Below, piece by piece: positions 1-10,534 of a stretch of DNA of 64,000 nt (its first letter is position 1; each line of letters opens with the position of its first letter). Below the pieces are notes generated by a model. It was given only the letters and a program-made list of their open reading frames with translations. It searched no databases and was not told the DNA's origin. The stretch is from Allomesorhizobium sp043769475 (GTDB lineage: Bacteria; Pseudomonadota; Alphaproteobacteria; Rhizobiales; Rhizobiaceae): assembly GCF_043769475.1 (NCBI RefSeq), contig NZ_CP171729.1, forward strand, positions 6,076,001 to 6,140,000, read 5' to 3'. Position numbers and translations under genes: made by a program.

Positions 1-120
1 TCGGCGGCGTGGTTCAGGACCAGATATAACAGTTTCATTGCGGCGTCGTCATTGGGGAAATGGCCTCGGGTGCAAACGGCGCGGCGCAGTTTCCAGTTCA
101 GCGCCTCGAACGCGTTCGTA
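1..120 (-). pseudogene. IS256-family transposase, C-terminal fragment
   Basis: The minus strand encodes TNAFEALNWKLRRAV, then TRGHFPNDDAA and LLYLVLNH, the conserved C-terminal block of Mutator/IS256 transposases. Similarity stops about 20 codons upstream (towards higher coordinates), where the usual IIYTTNA approach is replaced by unrelated residues, so the catalytic part is missing. The rest of the C terminus lies beyond the window edge. A dead remnant. Confidence 0.7.
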
Positions 121-365
121 ACCGGTATGATCATGACGGTGCCATCCGGTCCGCGCTGGAGATACGAGATTTTCGGCGTATGGTGCGACCATCCGGGACA
201 GGGGCACCGGGAGCACGCCAAGTGCGGGCAGGCCGATCCATTCGATGAGCTGCGAGCTCGCGTTAGTAGCTGGCCGCCCCTGCGACCTGCCCGGTTGCGC
301 CGAGAGCGCGGATCCGTAGGTGTCGCGTCGCCCGCCGGCTCCCGACCGTCTGAGGAGAGGAGCCG

Positions 366-1151
366 ATGAGACGTGTGATTGGAATGGACATCCACCGCAC
401 CTTTGCGGAGGTGGTGGTTTGGGAAGACGGCCGGCTGCGTCATCACGGACGGGTCGACATGACCCGCTCGGGACTGGAAGGGTTCGGCCGCAGTCTGGGC
501 AAGAAGGACGAGGTCGTTCTCGAGGCGACCGGCAATGCTATGGCGGTGGTGCGGGTGCTGTCGCCTTTCGTCGGCCGGGTGATTGTCGCCAACCCGATGC
601 AGGTGAAGGCGATCGCCCACGCGAGGATCAAGACCGACAAGATCGATGCTGGCGTTCTGGCGCAGCTGCAGGCCAGTGGCTTTTTGCCGGAAGTGTGGGT
701 TCCGGACGAGCGCACCGAGCGTCTTCGCCGCCTTGTCGCCCGGCGCAATCAGGTCGTATGGCACCGCACGCGGGTGAAGAACGAGGTGCACGACATCCTG
801 CTAGCGCATCTGGTGCCGAAGTGCCCGCATGCCGATCTGTTCAACAATCGCGGCCGGGCCTGGCTCGAGCGTCAGGTGCTCCCCGACGATGAGCGGGCCG
901 CCATCGCTCGCCACATTCGCGAGATTGATCGCCTGGCCGAGGACTTGGCAGACCTTGATGCTCCATGGTCAAGGGGCCCAATTCCGACGGAGAGGATCGC
1001 CGCCCATGACGCGCGAGCGCAAGGTGCTAACCAACGGCGGATTCGGCACGTCAATCGCACTAAAGGGTCGTTGTTCGCGCAAGTCATTACCGGCTACCCG
1101 CCCCACGATGACGCTTTGCAGAACGCCGCACACAACTGTGACGCCAACTGA
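366..1151 (+). pseudogene. IS110-family transposase, C-terminally truncated
   Basis: The first ~198 residues are a normal IS110 (DEDD) N-terminal domain: GMDIH gives D8, VVLEATGN gives E53, and TDKIDAGVLAQL gives D91/D94. The start is set by GAGGAGAGGAG a few bases before ATG 366. From about residue 199 (near 960) the protein loses similarity, and the C-terminal Tnp_20 domain with the catalytic serine is absent. The frame stays open to 1151 by chance. The element cannot supply its own transposase. Confidence 0.8.
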
Positions 1152-1167
1152 CATCTGGTCAGCCGTT

Positions 1168-1183
1168 TGTCAGGTCCACGACA
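1168..1183. promoter_or_regulatory. NifA upstream activator sequence
   Basis: Exact TGT-N10-ACA (TGTCAGGTCCACGACA), the known NifA binding consensus. It lies about 98 bases upstream of the sigma-54-like box at 1273, a normal distance for an enhancer-type site, and is conserved in the duplicate module at 18298. Confidence 0.65.
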
Positions 1184-1272
1184 CAGGCCTGTTTAGCCAA
1201 CTCTATATTTTGAGTCCGGCCAAATAGCTGAAGAAAATCACAAAAATGGCTTCTTCGCCTCGTTCGGCCACT

Positions 1273-1288
1273 TGGCACGAGTTTTGAA
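1273..1288 (+). promoter_or_regulatory. Sigma-54-type promoter of the methyltransferase gene
   Basis: TGGCACGAGTTTTGAA matches TGGCACG-N4-TTGCA except that the -12 GC is GA. The same deviation occurs in the second copy (18192-18207), so it is either tolerated or inherited. The predicted transcript start is about 65 bases before ATG 1365. Confidence 0.55.
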
Positions 1289-1364
1289 GCCTTCGGTGCG
1301 AGGCGGCATCAGGTGCCGACCGGCGCCGCCGATGACCATGTGCCTCTACATGGAGAAAACTGTG

Positions 1365-2066
1365 ATGAATACCCTCGACCAACGGGCAGCACTTGAGCAA
1401 GCCGCGCGAACTCGCATCAAGGATTCCCACGCCCTCGACGGGGACGCCGGTCGCTTGGCCCATTTCTATCGCGGATGGGCCAGTTCCTACGATCTGCATG
1501 TGGGTTGCAATGGGTACTGCGCGCCGATGATCGTGGCGGAACTGGCAGCCGCCGTGCAGACGGCCTATTTGGCCAGGCATCGAGCAGCGATCGAAATCCT
1601 GGACGCTGGCTGCGGAACAGGCCTCGTCGGCGTGGAACTGGAAAGCCTCGGGTTCCGGTTGATCGACGGGTTCGATCTCTCCGAAGAGATGGTTGAAAAG
1701 GCACGGCAAACCCACGTCTACCGCCATGTCCTTGGCGATGTCGATCTTAACAGGCTTTCCTCGGAATACTTCAGTGCAGGCTATCATATTACGGTCTGCT
1801 GCGGTGTCTTCACGCTCGGACATGTCGGACCAGATGGGCTGCGCGAACTGGCTCGCGTCACGCGCCCGAATGGATTCGTAATCGCAAGCGTGCGCAAGAG
1901 CTATGCGGAGGCCACGTCCTTTGAAGACCAGGTGGGGCGCTTGCAGGATGAGGACGTCCTTATACCGGTACAGTGTCTAAGGAACGGCAGATACGCCGGC
2001 GAGGAGGACGCGCACTACTGGGTCTTTCAGGTGCCCGAGAAGGTCAGCGCGCCAACGGCGGAGTAA
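1365..2066 (+). CDS. Class I SAM-dependent methyltransferase
   Basis: A 233-residue protein with a Rossmann-type SAM-binding fold: motif I ILDAGCGTGLVGVEL, then an acidic loop at GFDLSEEMVEKA and a later LGDV segment. It resembles small stand-alone methyltransferases that act on metabolites; the substrate cannot be read from the sequence. ATG 1365 was chosen over upstream ATGs at 1272, 1332, 1338 and 1350 because GGAGAAAA lies 6 bases before it. A NifA/sigma-54 promoter module lies directly upstream. The 2OG oxygenase follows 236 bases downstream on the same strand, so the two probably form one unit. Family call strong, substrate unknown. Confidence 0.85.
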   Translation: MNTLDQRAALEQAARTRIKDSHALDGDAGRLAHFYRGWASSYDLHVGCNGYCAPMIVAELAAAVQTAYLARHRAAIEILDAGCGTGLVGVELESLGFRLIDGFDLSEEMVEKARQTHVYRHVLGDVDLNRLSSEYFSAGYHITVCCGVFTLGHVGPDGLRELARVTRPNGFVIASVRKSYAEATSFEDQVGRLQDEDVLIPVQCLRNGRYAGEEDAHYWVFQVPEKVSAPTAE

Positions 2067-2302
2067 CCACGATACCGCATATCTCGCTGACGACAACCTG
2101 GCAGCCGATCAAGTCGACACGAAGAGCGCTAGCGCCTACGCATGCCCTGCCAGAAGTTCGGGTTCTTCCACATCGTTGAGCATGGCACCACGAAAGAACG
2201 CATCGCACTAGCTATCCAGGCTTCCCGACGACTCTTCATACTGCCAGTCAAATAAGAAAATGCCCAAATACTTGAGCTCCAACGTCAGAGGAAGGTGTAC
2301 TT

Positions 2303-3298
2303 ATGCCTAAAGATCTCGTAGCCAGATTGGACGACAAACTGCGCGCGAAACGCGAAAGCTTTGACAAAATTCCCATGGTTGATATAGCGCCGCTTCTCGA
2401 TGGCAGCGACAAGCAGAGAGTGGCCAAGGAGATACGTTGGGCGTTGTCGAACACGGGGTTCATGTATGTGAAGAACCATGGCGTTCCGCAGGATTTCGTG
2501 GATTCTGTGTTCGATGTCAGCCGCAGGTTCTTTGATCTTCCCATGTCGCAGAAGATGGCAATGCATATTAGCAAATCCGATGTGGCACTCCGTGGATACA
2601 TTGAGCCGTTCGGGGAGAACACTGATCCGGGCAAGACGAAAGACCTGAAGGAGTGCTTTGACCTCGGACCTGAACGTTCGATGTTGGAGGGTCCGTTTTT
2701 TGGCCCCAACCAGTGGCCCTCAAGTCTGCCCGAGTGTCGGGAACTGGCATACGGATATCATCAAAAGATGGTGGGCCTCGCGAAAAAACTCTTGCAGGGA
2801 ATTGCGCTCAGTCTGGATCTGTCGGAAAGTTATTTCGAGAACCTCATGCAGAACCCGATCAGCATTCAACGACTGCTTCATTACCCGCCGCAGAGCGGTT
2901 ATATTAGCGAAGACATCATTGGAATTGGCGCCCACACGGATTACGGCAATTTGACCATCCTGGCACAGGACGACGTGGGTGGCCTTCAGGTCATGAACAG
3001 AGATGGCGATTGGGTACAGGGCACGCCGATCCGGGGCACTTTTATAATAAATATCGGCGATCTGATTCAGCGGCTTACCAACGATACCTACCTGGCGAAC
3101 ATACACCGCGTGGTGAATACCTCAGGGCGCGAGCGATACTCAATCCCTTTCTTTATCGACGGTGATTTCGATGCGATCGTTGCGCCTTTGGCCTCATGTG
3201 TCACGGATAGCAACCCGCGGCGCTACAAGCCGGTGACTTGTGGCGAATACAAACTTGAGCGTTTCGAAGCAATTTTCGCTCACTTGGCCAAAGCGTGA
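2303..3298 (+). CDS. 2-oxoglutarate/Fe(II)-dependent oxygenase (isopenicillin N synthase-like)
   Basis: The 331 residues show the full family layout: N-terminal IPMVDIAPLL and GFMYVKNHGV (DIOX_N), then the catalytic double-stranded beta-helix. Metal ligands are H211 and D213 (AHTDYGN) and H268 (ANIHRV); the 2-oxoglutarate-binding RxS is R278/S280 (RYSIPFF). All are present and the length is normal. AGAGGAAGG before ATG 2303 supports the start. Such enzymes hydroxylate, desaturate or cyclise small molecules, often amino-acid derived. It follows the methyltransferase on the same strand, suggesting two tailoring steps of one pathway. Ethylene-forming-type or gibberellin-type activity cannot be excluded from sequence. 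Confidence 0.9.
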   Translation: MPKDLVARLDDKLRAKRESFDKIPMVDIAPLLDGSDKQRVAKEIRWALSNTGFMYVKNHGVPQDFVDSVFDVSRRFFDLPMSQKMAMHISKSDVALRGYIEPFGENTDPGKTKDLKECFDLGPERSMLEGPFFGPNQWPSSLPECRELAYGYHQKMVGLAKKLLQGIALSLDLSESYFENLMQNPISIQRLLHYPPQSGYISEDIIGIGAHTDYGNLTILAQDDVGGLQVMNRDGDWVQGTPIRGTFIINIGDLIQRLTNDTYLANIHRVVNTSGRERYSIPFFIDGDFDAIVAPLASCVTDSNPRRYKPVTCGEYKLERFEAIFAHLAKA

Positions 3299-3560
3299 GA
3301 GAGCGGACAGGCACCAACTCACGTGACACTGCTTGCCGCGCTTCATTGTGGAGAGTTACAATGATTCAAAATTTCCGTGGCGAGCCCGTCCGCAATCAGG
3401 CGGGGCTTTCGAAGCCGCCCGGGGGCGGATTTCAGAAAACTCTATGTGTGAGTGCGTGTTTCAGTAAATCCCGGACCACCTTTTCCGGTAAGTCCCGGAC
3501 ACCGTTGGAGTGCACCCCCAGACTGAGACAAGGAAAATAGCGGACACCTCCCGTGTTAAG

Positions 3561-4430
3561 CTATGCAGCCTTTTCCGTCCGTCGCCCGCGCGAATGCTTC
3601 TGTTCGTATTCCTCTGGACTGAGGTAGTCGAGCGCCGAATGCAGGCGCTGCGTATTGTAAACGGTCTCTATGAAAGCGCCGATGTGCTTGCGGGCATCAT
3701 CTGCATCCTTATAGGCGAGACCTTGCACCTCTTCCTGTTTCAGGGTTTTCATGAAGCTCTCCGCCTTCGCATTGTCGTAAGGATTGCCGACACGGCTCAT
3801 GCTTGCCTGGATACCGTGTAGATGCAGAAGTTCGGAGTAGGCCCCGCAAGCGTATTGAACCCCGCGGTCGGAATGATGAATGAGGCTCCCGGGTACGGGC
3901 TGGCGATCAGCGATGGCCATCTCGAGAGCTTCGATGGCAAGGCTTGCTCTAAGATGCGTATCCAGCGCCCATCCGACAACCTTGCGGCTGAACGCGTCAA
4001 GGACAACGGCAAGGAAGGCAAACTCCTCAGCCAGATGCAGGAAGGTGATATCGGCAACCCATAGCTGGTTTACGCTATTGAGGATCATTCCCCTCGCGAG
4101 GTTCGGCACGACTTGCCAACCATGCCTGGAGTTGGTCGTCACAGGAACAAAGGGGCTGGCGCGCAGGCACAACAGATTGTCTTCACGCATGATCCGCAGA
4201 ACGCATTTGTGATTGACTTGCCACCCCTCGCGCCGAAGCAGGGCGCCAATCCGGCGGTAGCCGTAGTGTGTGTTGCCGAGAGCCAGCTTCTGAATGAGAT
4301 CGCGCAAACCCGTCTCGGCTCGACGAGGGGCTGAATCCAGCCAGTGACGGTAATAGCTCGCGCGGCTGACACCAGCGAGCCAGCACATTCTGTCGATGTT
4401 GAATTCGCCTTGCGACAGGCCGGTCATCAT
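3561..4430 (-). CDS. IS3-family transposase OrfB (DDE integrase)
   Basis: A 289-residue rve-type integrase. The DDE triad can be placed at WVADITFL, HHSDRGVQYA and NPYDNAKAESFMKTLK. Its ATG overlaps the orfA stop as ATGA, which suggests coupling or the programmed frameshift used by IS3 elements to make OrfAB. Full length, with no internal damage seen. Confidence 0.92.
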   Translation of the reverse strand: MMTGLSQGEFNIDRMCWLAGVSRASYYRHWLDSAPRRAETGLRDLIQKLALGNTHYGYRRIGALLRREGWQVNHKCVLRIMREDNLLCLRASPFVPVTTNSRHGWQVVPNLARGMILNSVNQLWVADITFLHLAEEFAFLAVVLDAFSRKVVGWALDTHLRASLAIEALEMAIADRQPVPGSLIHHSDRGVQYACGAYSELLHLHGIQASMSRVGNPYDNAKAESFMKTLKQEEVQGLAYKDADDARKHIGAFIETVYNTQRLHSALDYLSPEEYEQKHSRGRRTEKAA

Positions 4431-4849
4431 CTTTTCGATGACTTTGAAGATGCCGTTTCGCCAGGAGCGCTGCTCCGACGCTGATCTTCCTCGAAGTGCC
4501 GCAAGGCTTCGCGAAAAAAATCGAGATCGAGCTGCTGCTGCCCGACCTTCTGCTCCAGTTCCCTGATCCGGCGCCTGGCCTTGGTCAGTGCCTTTTCCTG
4601 AGGTGCCGGCACATCGACTGCACTCTGCAGCTGTGTGGTCCCGTCAACTCCTGCTGTCGATCTGGCCGGCCGGCCGCGCCGACGTGACTTCAGATTACCA
4701 TGAAGCCTGAGATGATCACGCCACTCGTAAAGTCGTTGGCGACTGATACCAACCTCATCTGCCAACTTGCTGACGATTTCGCCCGCCTCCATGCGCCGGA
4801 GAAGCTCCAGCTTTTGGTCATCATCAATAACTCTTTGCCGTCCGGCCAT
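4427..4849 (-). CDS. IS3-family OrfA (helix-turn-helix)
   Basis: A 140-residue protein starting MAGRQRVIDDD. It has an HTH (LADEVGISRQRLYEW) and a C-terminal heptad-like segment (LTKARRRIRELEQKVGQQQ) that would form the leucine-zipper used for OrfA/OrfAB pairing. ATG 4849 fits family starts better than the upstream in-frame ATG at 4915, which lies inside the terminal repeat. Confidence 0.88.
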   Translation of the reverse strand: MAGRQRVIDDDQKLELLRRMEAGEIVSKLADEVGISRQRLYEWRDHLRLHGNLKSRRRGRPARSTAGVDGTTQLQSAVDVPAPQEKALTKARRRIRELEQKVGQQQLDLDFFREALRHFEEDQRRSSAPGETASSKSSKR

Positions 4850-4919
4850 GCCCCAGTTTCCTCTCCTTGCGGGGAAACTGTCCGCTATTTTCCTTGTCTC
4901 AGTCTGGGGGTGCACTCCA

Positions 4920-5243
4920 CAACTGTCCGCGACTTAGCGGAATCGTTGTCCGGTTCTTGCGAAATGCGCAGGTGAGAGACAATACTGTCAGGCACAGCGG
5001 ACGGGGGCGCGGTATCGAGAACGGTTAGGACCTTCGAGCGCAAGGACTTCAAGGATCGGGTGTCCCGCGCGAACAAGTGATGATTTGTCGCTCCATCGAA
5101 CTGCTCGTGTTGCGGCTCGGCCAGTCTGCTAGGCCATAATCCGGACTTCTCGCCCAACAATCCACCGTTTCGTGGCTGACCTCCATCATGATGCGAAGCG
5201 GCGGAAGGTGCGGTTGAAGGGGCGGCTGCGCCCTTGCCCGCTA
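4920..5243. other. No convincing gene
   Basis: Between the IS3 right end and the IS110 remnant. The minus strand is open (for example VLTVLDTAPPSAVPDS), but I recognise no family and see no start signal. It is probably target DNA or the decayed edge of another element. Confidence 0.4.
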
Positions 5244-6418
5244 CTAGGAAGCTGAGGTCATTTGCTCTTGTGCGAGTGGTGGAACAGAGAGACTGATGTG
5301 GCATCCGAGGTCGTGGAGCCTGCGCACCAAGCGTCGGATGGTGTTGTCGCGATGGCGCCGATCGAAGTGCTGCGGACCGAGGTCGTGGTAAGGCACGCCG
5401 TCGCGGAGCATGAAGTAGGCGGCGGTGAGCATCGAAGCGGCGACGGCCAGGATGGCCTTCTTTGCCCCGCGCCGTGCCTTCAGGCGCAAGAATTGGGCAT
5501 GCAGATAGCTGGCCTTGACCCGCACCGCCGCCCAGGCGGCGGTAACCAGCGTGGTCTTCACCCAAGTGCAGCTCTCGCGCACGCGCGTGGAGCGGCGCTT
5601 GCCAGCGCTCTCGTCGTTGCGCGGACACAGGCCGGCCCAAGAGATGAGGTGGCCGGCGGTAGGGAAGCGCGCCATGTCGACGCCGATCTCCGCCACGACG
5701 ACCTGGGCGACGAGGTCACTGATCCCCGGCATGGTCGTCAGCAGGCGGGCACGCTCGCGGATCGGCGCCAAGGCTTTTCCCACGGCGGCATCCACCTCGG
5801 CCAGCGCCCGTTCGAGGTCGGCGATGAGGTCCAGGTGCAGCTTGAGCATCATACTGTGGTGCGCGGTCACCCGGCCACGCAATGCCTCTATCAGCTCGGG
5901 TCGCTTGCGCCGCGCTGTTCCCCGCGCCAGATCGGTCAGCCGCTCGGGATCGCTGTCGCCGCCGATGATCGCCCAAAGTATCGCTCTGCCGGAGGCGGTC
6001 AGCACGTCGGACAGCACGCTGCCGAGCTTGATGTTGGCGTCCTCCAGGACCTTCTGGATGCGCAGCGCGTGCTGGGCGATCTCGCGCACGAGTTGCTTGC
6101 GGGTGCGTGTCAGATCGCGCAGTTCCTGGATTGCTGCCGGCGGCACGAAGCTTGCCCAGATCAGCCCGTGCGCCAGGAGATCGGCGATCCACATGGCGTC
6201 GTTGACGTCGGTCTTGCGGCCGGGGACGTTCTTGATGTGCTGGGCATTGGCCAGGATCAGCGCGAAGTCGTCCTCCAGAATGTGCCAGACCGGCCGCCAG
6301 TAGATACCCGTCGCCTCCATAGCGACATGCGTGCAGCCATGCGACCTCAGCCACTCGGACAATTCCAGCAGCTCTCGCGTCGTCATGGCAAAACTGCGAG
6401 TCGATAGAACACGTCCAT
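5244..6418 (-). pseudogene. IS110-family transposase, N-terminal deletion
   Basis: From RSFAMTTRELLELSEWL to the C terminus this is a typical IS110 transposase, with VAMEATGIYWRPV, GRKTDVNDAMW and the C-terminal TMPGISDLVA and ISWAGLCP blocks. A good start, ATG 6418 preceded by GGAGGAGAAA, encodes only MDVFYRL before a stop. The roughly 45 residues that should follow, including the first catalytic Asp (GxDxHK), are deleted and the frame has shifted at the junction. Non-functional unless complemented in trans. Confidence 0.85.
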
Positions 6419-6769
6419 GATTTCTCCTCCTTTGCGGTGCGACGCCGGGAAGAACCCTCGTTGTCGAAGTCTACTAGTCGCGATCACGGGCATCGCTGCC
6501 CGCCGTCAACAATTCGGGGTGCTCGCAGGGTTCCAGGTCCAACTACTGAACGGGCTCGAAGCACCAAACCGATGCCGACCTCGGTCCCGGCGCCGCGTCC
6601 AATCCTACCGCACAACAGTGCGGGTCGACCACAGGCCAGCTTCATCCTTCGGGGTCGGGCCTGTCCGATGGTGAACTACTGAGGTTTACGCGGCATGTGC
6701 GCCCTACCGACGCGTACGAGAGCTATGCTGGAATTGGGGTGACGAGGCTAATCAAGCGGCGCTCGATGG
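6419..6769. other. No gene recognised
   Basis: About 350 bases upstream of the truncated IS110 gene. Short open frames only, with no family resemblance. The proximal part is probably the IS110 5' flank. Confidence 0.4.
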
Positions 6770-7421
6770 GGAAACGTAGAACGCCAGGGACGCATTCTGA
6801 TCTTTGGTCAGGCAGGCTATCGCCTTGGCATATTTAGCGTCATAGTTTCGACGACGCCAATTGCCATCTCGGCCGAGGCCCGGGTTGGAAGCGAGATAGA
6901 TCTCGCGCAGAACCCTTCATGCCGGCCTGCACCGATTTCGGCACCTTGTTGAGAACGTTGGCTGTCTCATGCACCCAGCATCGCTGGTGTTTGGTGCCAG
7001 GAAGGAGCTCCTCGAGCGCCTTCCAGAAGCCAAGCGCGCCGTCGCTCGCGGCAAAGTCGGAGCGCCAAGCTGGTCGATGGCGCCGGTCGTGGCGGCCTGT
7101 CAGGCGCTTCGCGGTGTCTCCTTCATCGTTGCCGATCGTTCTCAGCGAAGTCGGCAATGTCCGCCGCTTCGACAAGCCACGCCGGCAGATGCCCTCGGAA
7201 CGGTCCACACTGTGAACTGGGGTGGGCTGACGCTGGCCGGCAATCGCCCCGCGCGCCGTGTCCTGGTGGAGGGCGCCTGGGTCATCGCCATCCCGCCCAG
7301 GTGACGGAGTCCATTCGCGTCCGACTCGAGGGCCTGCCGAAGGTCGTGCGTGAGATCGCCCGGAAGGCGCAGACCCGACTGTGCGCCCGGTAACTAACCG
7401 CAAGCAGCGCGGGCTCAGCAA
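6770..7421 (-). pseudogene. IS256-family transposase remnant
   Basis: The minus strand carries DGALGFWKALEELLPGT, HQRCWVHETANVLNKVPKS and, in another frame nearer 6780-6845, DAKYAKAIACLTKDQN. These are the conserved middle of IS256 transposases, around the second catalytic Asp. The N- and C-terminal parts are unrecognisable and at least one frameshift separates the blocks. Confidence 0.75.
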
Positions 7422-7870
7422 ACCGAGACCTTCGCATTCCTGGGATTTACGTTCATCTGCGAAAAATCCCGCTAAGGGCGCTACCTCATTAAAAGGAAGA
7501 CCCGCGGCGACCGCATGCGGGCGAAGCTCAAGGACATCGAGGTGGAGCTACGGCGGCGCATGCATTGGCCGACCCCGCAGGGGAAATGGCTGGGGCAGAT
7601 CGTGACAGGCCACTTCGCCTACTACGCGGTTCCAACGAACAGCCGGCCGCTCTTTACGTTCCGGCACCATGTGATCGGTTATAGCGACGCATGCTTCAGC
7701 GACGGAGCCAGCGAGATGACGAAGCTGGCCGGTGACTGGCTCCCCACGCCGCGTAGACGAGCGGTTCGCCGTCGAACACCCAAGGTAGGAGCCGAGTGCC
7801 CTAATTGGGCTCGCTCGAGTCTGTGCGGGTGGCGCAAGGAAACCTGCGTCCCTACCGCGAAAGAGTATGC
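7395..7870 (+). pseudogene. Group II intron-encoded protein, C-terminal remnant
   Basis: Reading from about 7413: ETFAFLGFTFIC, an in-frame stop, then LIKRKTRGDRMRAKLK, MHWPTPQGKWLGQIVTGHF and YYAVPTNSRPL. This is the end of the reverse transcriptase/maturase (X) region of bacterial group II intron proteins. After FRHHVIG the frame breaks again. The following GAECPNWARSSLC-like stretch suits the usual intron 3' segment. No N-terminal RT domain is present, so only the intron tail remains. Confidence 0.7.
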
Positions 7871-8266
7871 TCGACCGTCGTCTCAAGGGTTCATACCGTC
7901 CCCGTGCTGTCCATCAACGGCAAACGTACCGTGGGCAAAGACATGGGGGGAAAGATCATCTACCCCGCTTGACAATACAAGACCTAGCCGTTCGCGGCCT
8001 GCACCCGCGGTGCACGAGGTCTTGTATCGAGGCGAAAACCGCCTCGACCCGCCGTCGGTTACCAACTCGGCCGCCGACGCAGCATCGATCCTGTCATTTT
8101 GTCGTTCGCTCAAATTGAACGTGGATTGTCCGAGCCTCCGCACAGCCAGGTTGGGAGGAGCAGATCCTAACTGGTCCACTCAGCGAATGCCACATCAGTC
8201 GGTCCGATTCCACTTATCGTTCGTTCCGGCTTTAGCGTTGCGCCCCGCGTAGGACAATCTTGTGGT
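7871..8266. other. Gene-free stretch with a long inverted repeat
   Basis: No supported gene. TACAAGACCT (7976-7985) and AGGTCTTGTA (8017-8026) are exact 10-bp inverted arms enclosing a smaller palindrome GCACCCGCGGTGC. The minus strand across it reads VEAVFASIQDLVHRGCRP, which could be a transposase tail, but I cannot assign a family. Confidence 0.4.
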
Positions 8267-9343
8267 TCACGACCGAACACGGAGACATCGGGTTCGACAA
8301 GCGCTCGGACTGATGCCGAAAGCTTGCCGAAAACACTTCGCGAAATGCGAGGCCGATGCGAAGCCACAGGCGATCGCGATCTCGACAATCGGCAACTCTG
8401 TCTGCTCGATGAGGCGTTTGGCGCGGGCCAGCCTCAAATCCAGGTAGTAGCGCATGGGAGATGACGAAACCGAGCGCTCGAAAAGCCGTTCGATGTGACG
8501 CTGTGAGCGGCCAACGCATTTTGCAATGTCGCGGAGGGGCAGCGGGTCCTCAATATGCTCCTCCATGATGCGAATGACTTGTGCCAGCGGCTTGCAGATG
8601 CGGACTTCGCCAGCATTGACGGTCGATTGCCTGTCAGAGGCGGAGCGCCAATGCCCGGCAGTCGTATGTCGGCAGACGTCCAACGCGATGTCTCTGCCAA
8701 GGCGTTCGCTAATCAGCTCCATAACGAGGTCGAAGGACGCGAATTCTCCTGCGCAAGTCACGAGGTGAGTATCACGAACGAACAGTCGGTCTGTCACCTG
8801 GAGGCGGCGGCCAAACTTTTCAGAGAGGGCGGCCCGCTTGTCCCAATGGATTGTACATGTTGTATCGTCTAGCATCCCGCTTTCCGCCAGGAGCCAGGTT
8901 GCGGTGCCTAACGCCGCGATTGTAACCCCGTACCGCCTGCAAAGGCGAAGAACATTGATGAGGGAGGGCGACGTGTGTTGCTCGACCCGCTCCCCAGCAC
9001 AGACAACGACCATATTGGGTCCCTTGCCAGCCTGCACGCTTTGTCCCGCCCTCGTAAAATCGCTGCTGACCGACAGGCTGAAACCGCTTGCACATTCAAC
9101 CGCATTGCCATCTTTGCTCGCAATCGTCCATTCGAAGAACGACCGGCCGGAGACGGAATTGGCAAGGCGAAGGGGATCAACAAACGATGAAAGGCTGAGT
9201 TGTGAAAATCCGGGAAGCGCCATGATGGCCAGTCGATACTCGTTGTCACACGAGTTGACCGCCTGCCGGCCGGGGGTCCATCCCACGATGCGCGAGCGGT
9301 CTCCCGCTGAGAATGGCGCATTCATAAGGTCATACATCCTCAT
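8267..9343 (-). CDS. GlxA-type transcriptional regulator (DJ-1/PfpI + AraC HTH)
   Basis: 358 residues. An N-terminal DJ-1/PfpI-like domain (about 35-210; YRLAIMALPGFSQLSLSSF through HLVTCAGEFASFDLV) is followed by an AraC-type double HTH (about 250-340; PLRDIAKCVGRSQRHIERLF and VEIAIACGFASASHFAKCFR). Known members (GbdR, CdhR, ArgR) sense glycine betaine, carnitine or arginine derivatives and activate their catabolism. It lies 64 bases downstream of the corrinoid protein gene on the same strand, so it probably controls the methylamine/betaine demethylation genes here. The inducer is an inference. Confidence 0.85.
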   Translation of the reverse strand: MRMYDLMNAPFSAGDRSRIVGWTPGRQAVNSCDNEYRLAIMALPGFSQLSLSSFVDPLRLANSVSGRSFFEWTIASKDGNAVECASGFSLSVSSDFTRAGQSVQAGKGPNMVVVCAGERVEQHTSPSLINVLRLCRRYGVTIAALGTATWLLAESGMLDDTTCTIHWDKRAALSEKFGRRLQVTDRLFVRDTHLVTCAGEFASFDLVMELISERLGRDIALDVCRHTTAGHWRSASDRQSTVNAGEVRICKPLAQVIRIMEEHIEDPLPLRDIAKCVGRSQRHIERLFERSVSSSPMRYYLDLRLARAKRLIEQTELPIVEIAIACGFASASHFAKCFRQAFGISPSACRTRCLRVRS

Positions 9344-9407
9344 TGACGGTGATCAACATCACGCGGCCGCATTGGCACCAGCGCATTGCGGGGTGGTGCC
9401 GCAGCCT

Positions 9408-10142
<735 letters not shown>

Positions 10143-10190
10143 GCTCGATAGGGCACCGACCAGGCTTCAGGTGGAACATTGGGAGTTTGA

Positions 10191-10325
10191 TCAAGCTGCC
10201 GACCAGACGTTTTGCACATCCTCGATGGGCCGGATGCCATACCGCGGCTTTCTTTCGGCCTGCCGTGCAGTAACCACCAAAGACGGGCCTCCGCGGCGCC
10301 TGATTGCGAGAGCGTCAGTGTCCAT
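10191..10325 (-). pseudogene. mttB N-terminal stub (second copy)
   Basis: ATG 10325 begins MDTDALAIRRRGGPS, continues ARQAERKPRYGIRPIEDV and stops at 10191. It parallels the MttB at 19119 (VLRRRGGRASVVAAREAG ... KYGIRPVEAV). About 470 residues are gone, and the corrinoid gene begins 49 bases later on the same strand. This implies an ancestral mttB-mttC order whose mttB was lost by deletion. It also keeps the same upstream leader as the intact mttB. Confidence 0.75.
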
Positions 10326-10412
10326 CTTAGCCTCACCCCGCGGCGGTGAAACAATCAGCCGCAGCCATCCAAATACAAACGTGGCTTGGCCAACTGGTAA
10401 AGCCCACCTTGC

Positions 10413-10503
10413 TTGATCACACTGATGATAGGGAGCAGCGAAGGCCCTGAGAATTCGTAAAAGTTTGCGCTGGCCTTAAGCCCAATTTATATCTAGGTCG
10501 TTC
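10413..10503 (-). promoter_or_regulatory. Conserved mttB leader element, copy 1
   Basis: On the minus strand, ~88 bases beginning CGACCTAGATATAAATTGGG align with 18953-19040 at roughly 75-80% identity, with few gaps. Shared cores are TATAAA-TGGG-TTAA, GCCAGCG, CTTTT-CGA-TTCTCAGG and CCCTAT-ATCAG. It ends about 90 bases before the mttB stub ATG, as copy 2 does before the intact mttB. A regulator site or structured leader is likely; I see no canonical B12 box. Confidence 0.6.
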
Positions 10504-10534
10504 GTGCGCACGTTGCGGCGAGGGCCAAGTCGGA

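Larger units (their letters stand above)
1147..1290 (+). repeat. NifA/sigma-54 promoter module, copy B
   Basis: This stretch aligns, in inverted orientation, with 18190-18330. Shared blocks are TTTAGCCAAC, CCAAATAGC, AATCACAAAA and TTGGCACGA. Both copies keep a TGT-N10-ACA site about 98-99 bases from a TGGCACG box. The copy here points at the methyltransferase gene at 1365; the other points at a 32-codon ORF and the SET-domain gene. Confidence 0.8.
3506..4919 (-). mobile_element. Intact IS3-family insertion sequence
   Basis: Bounded by perfect 41-bp inverted repeats at 3506-3546 and 4879-4919, outer ends TGGAGTGCAC / GTGCACTCCA, with orfA and orfB between them on the minus strand. The 5'-TG...CA-3' ends are typical of IS3. 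I see no clear target duplication outside the repeats, so the flanks may have rearranged. Confidence 0.9.

Noticed and set aside
5262..6407. A 381-codon plus-strand frame
   Set aside because: Antisense to the truncated IS110 transposase; no domain of its own.
7976..8026. 10-bp inverted repeat as a rho-independent terminator
   Set aside because: No T tract follows the stem on either strand and no intact gene ends there.
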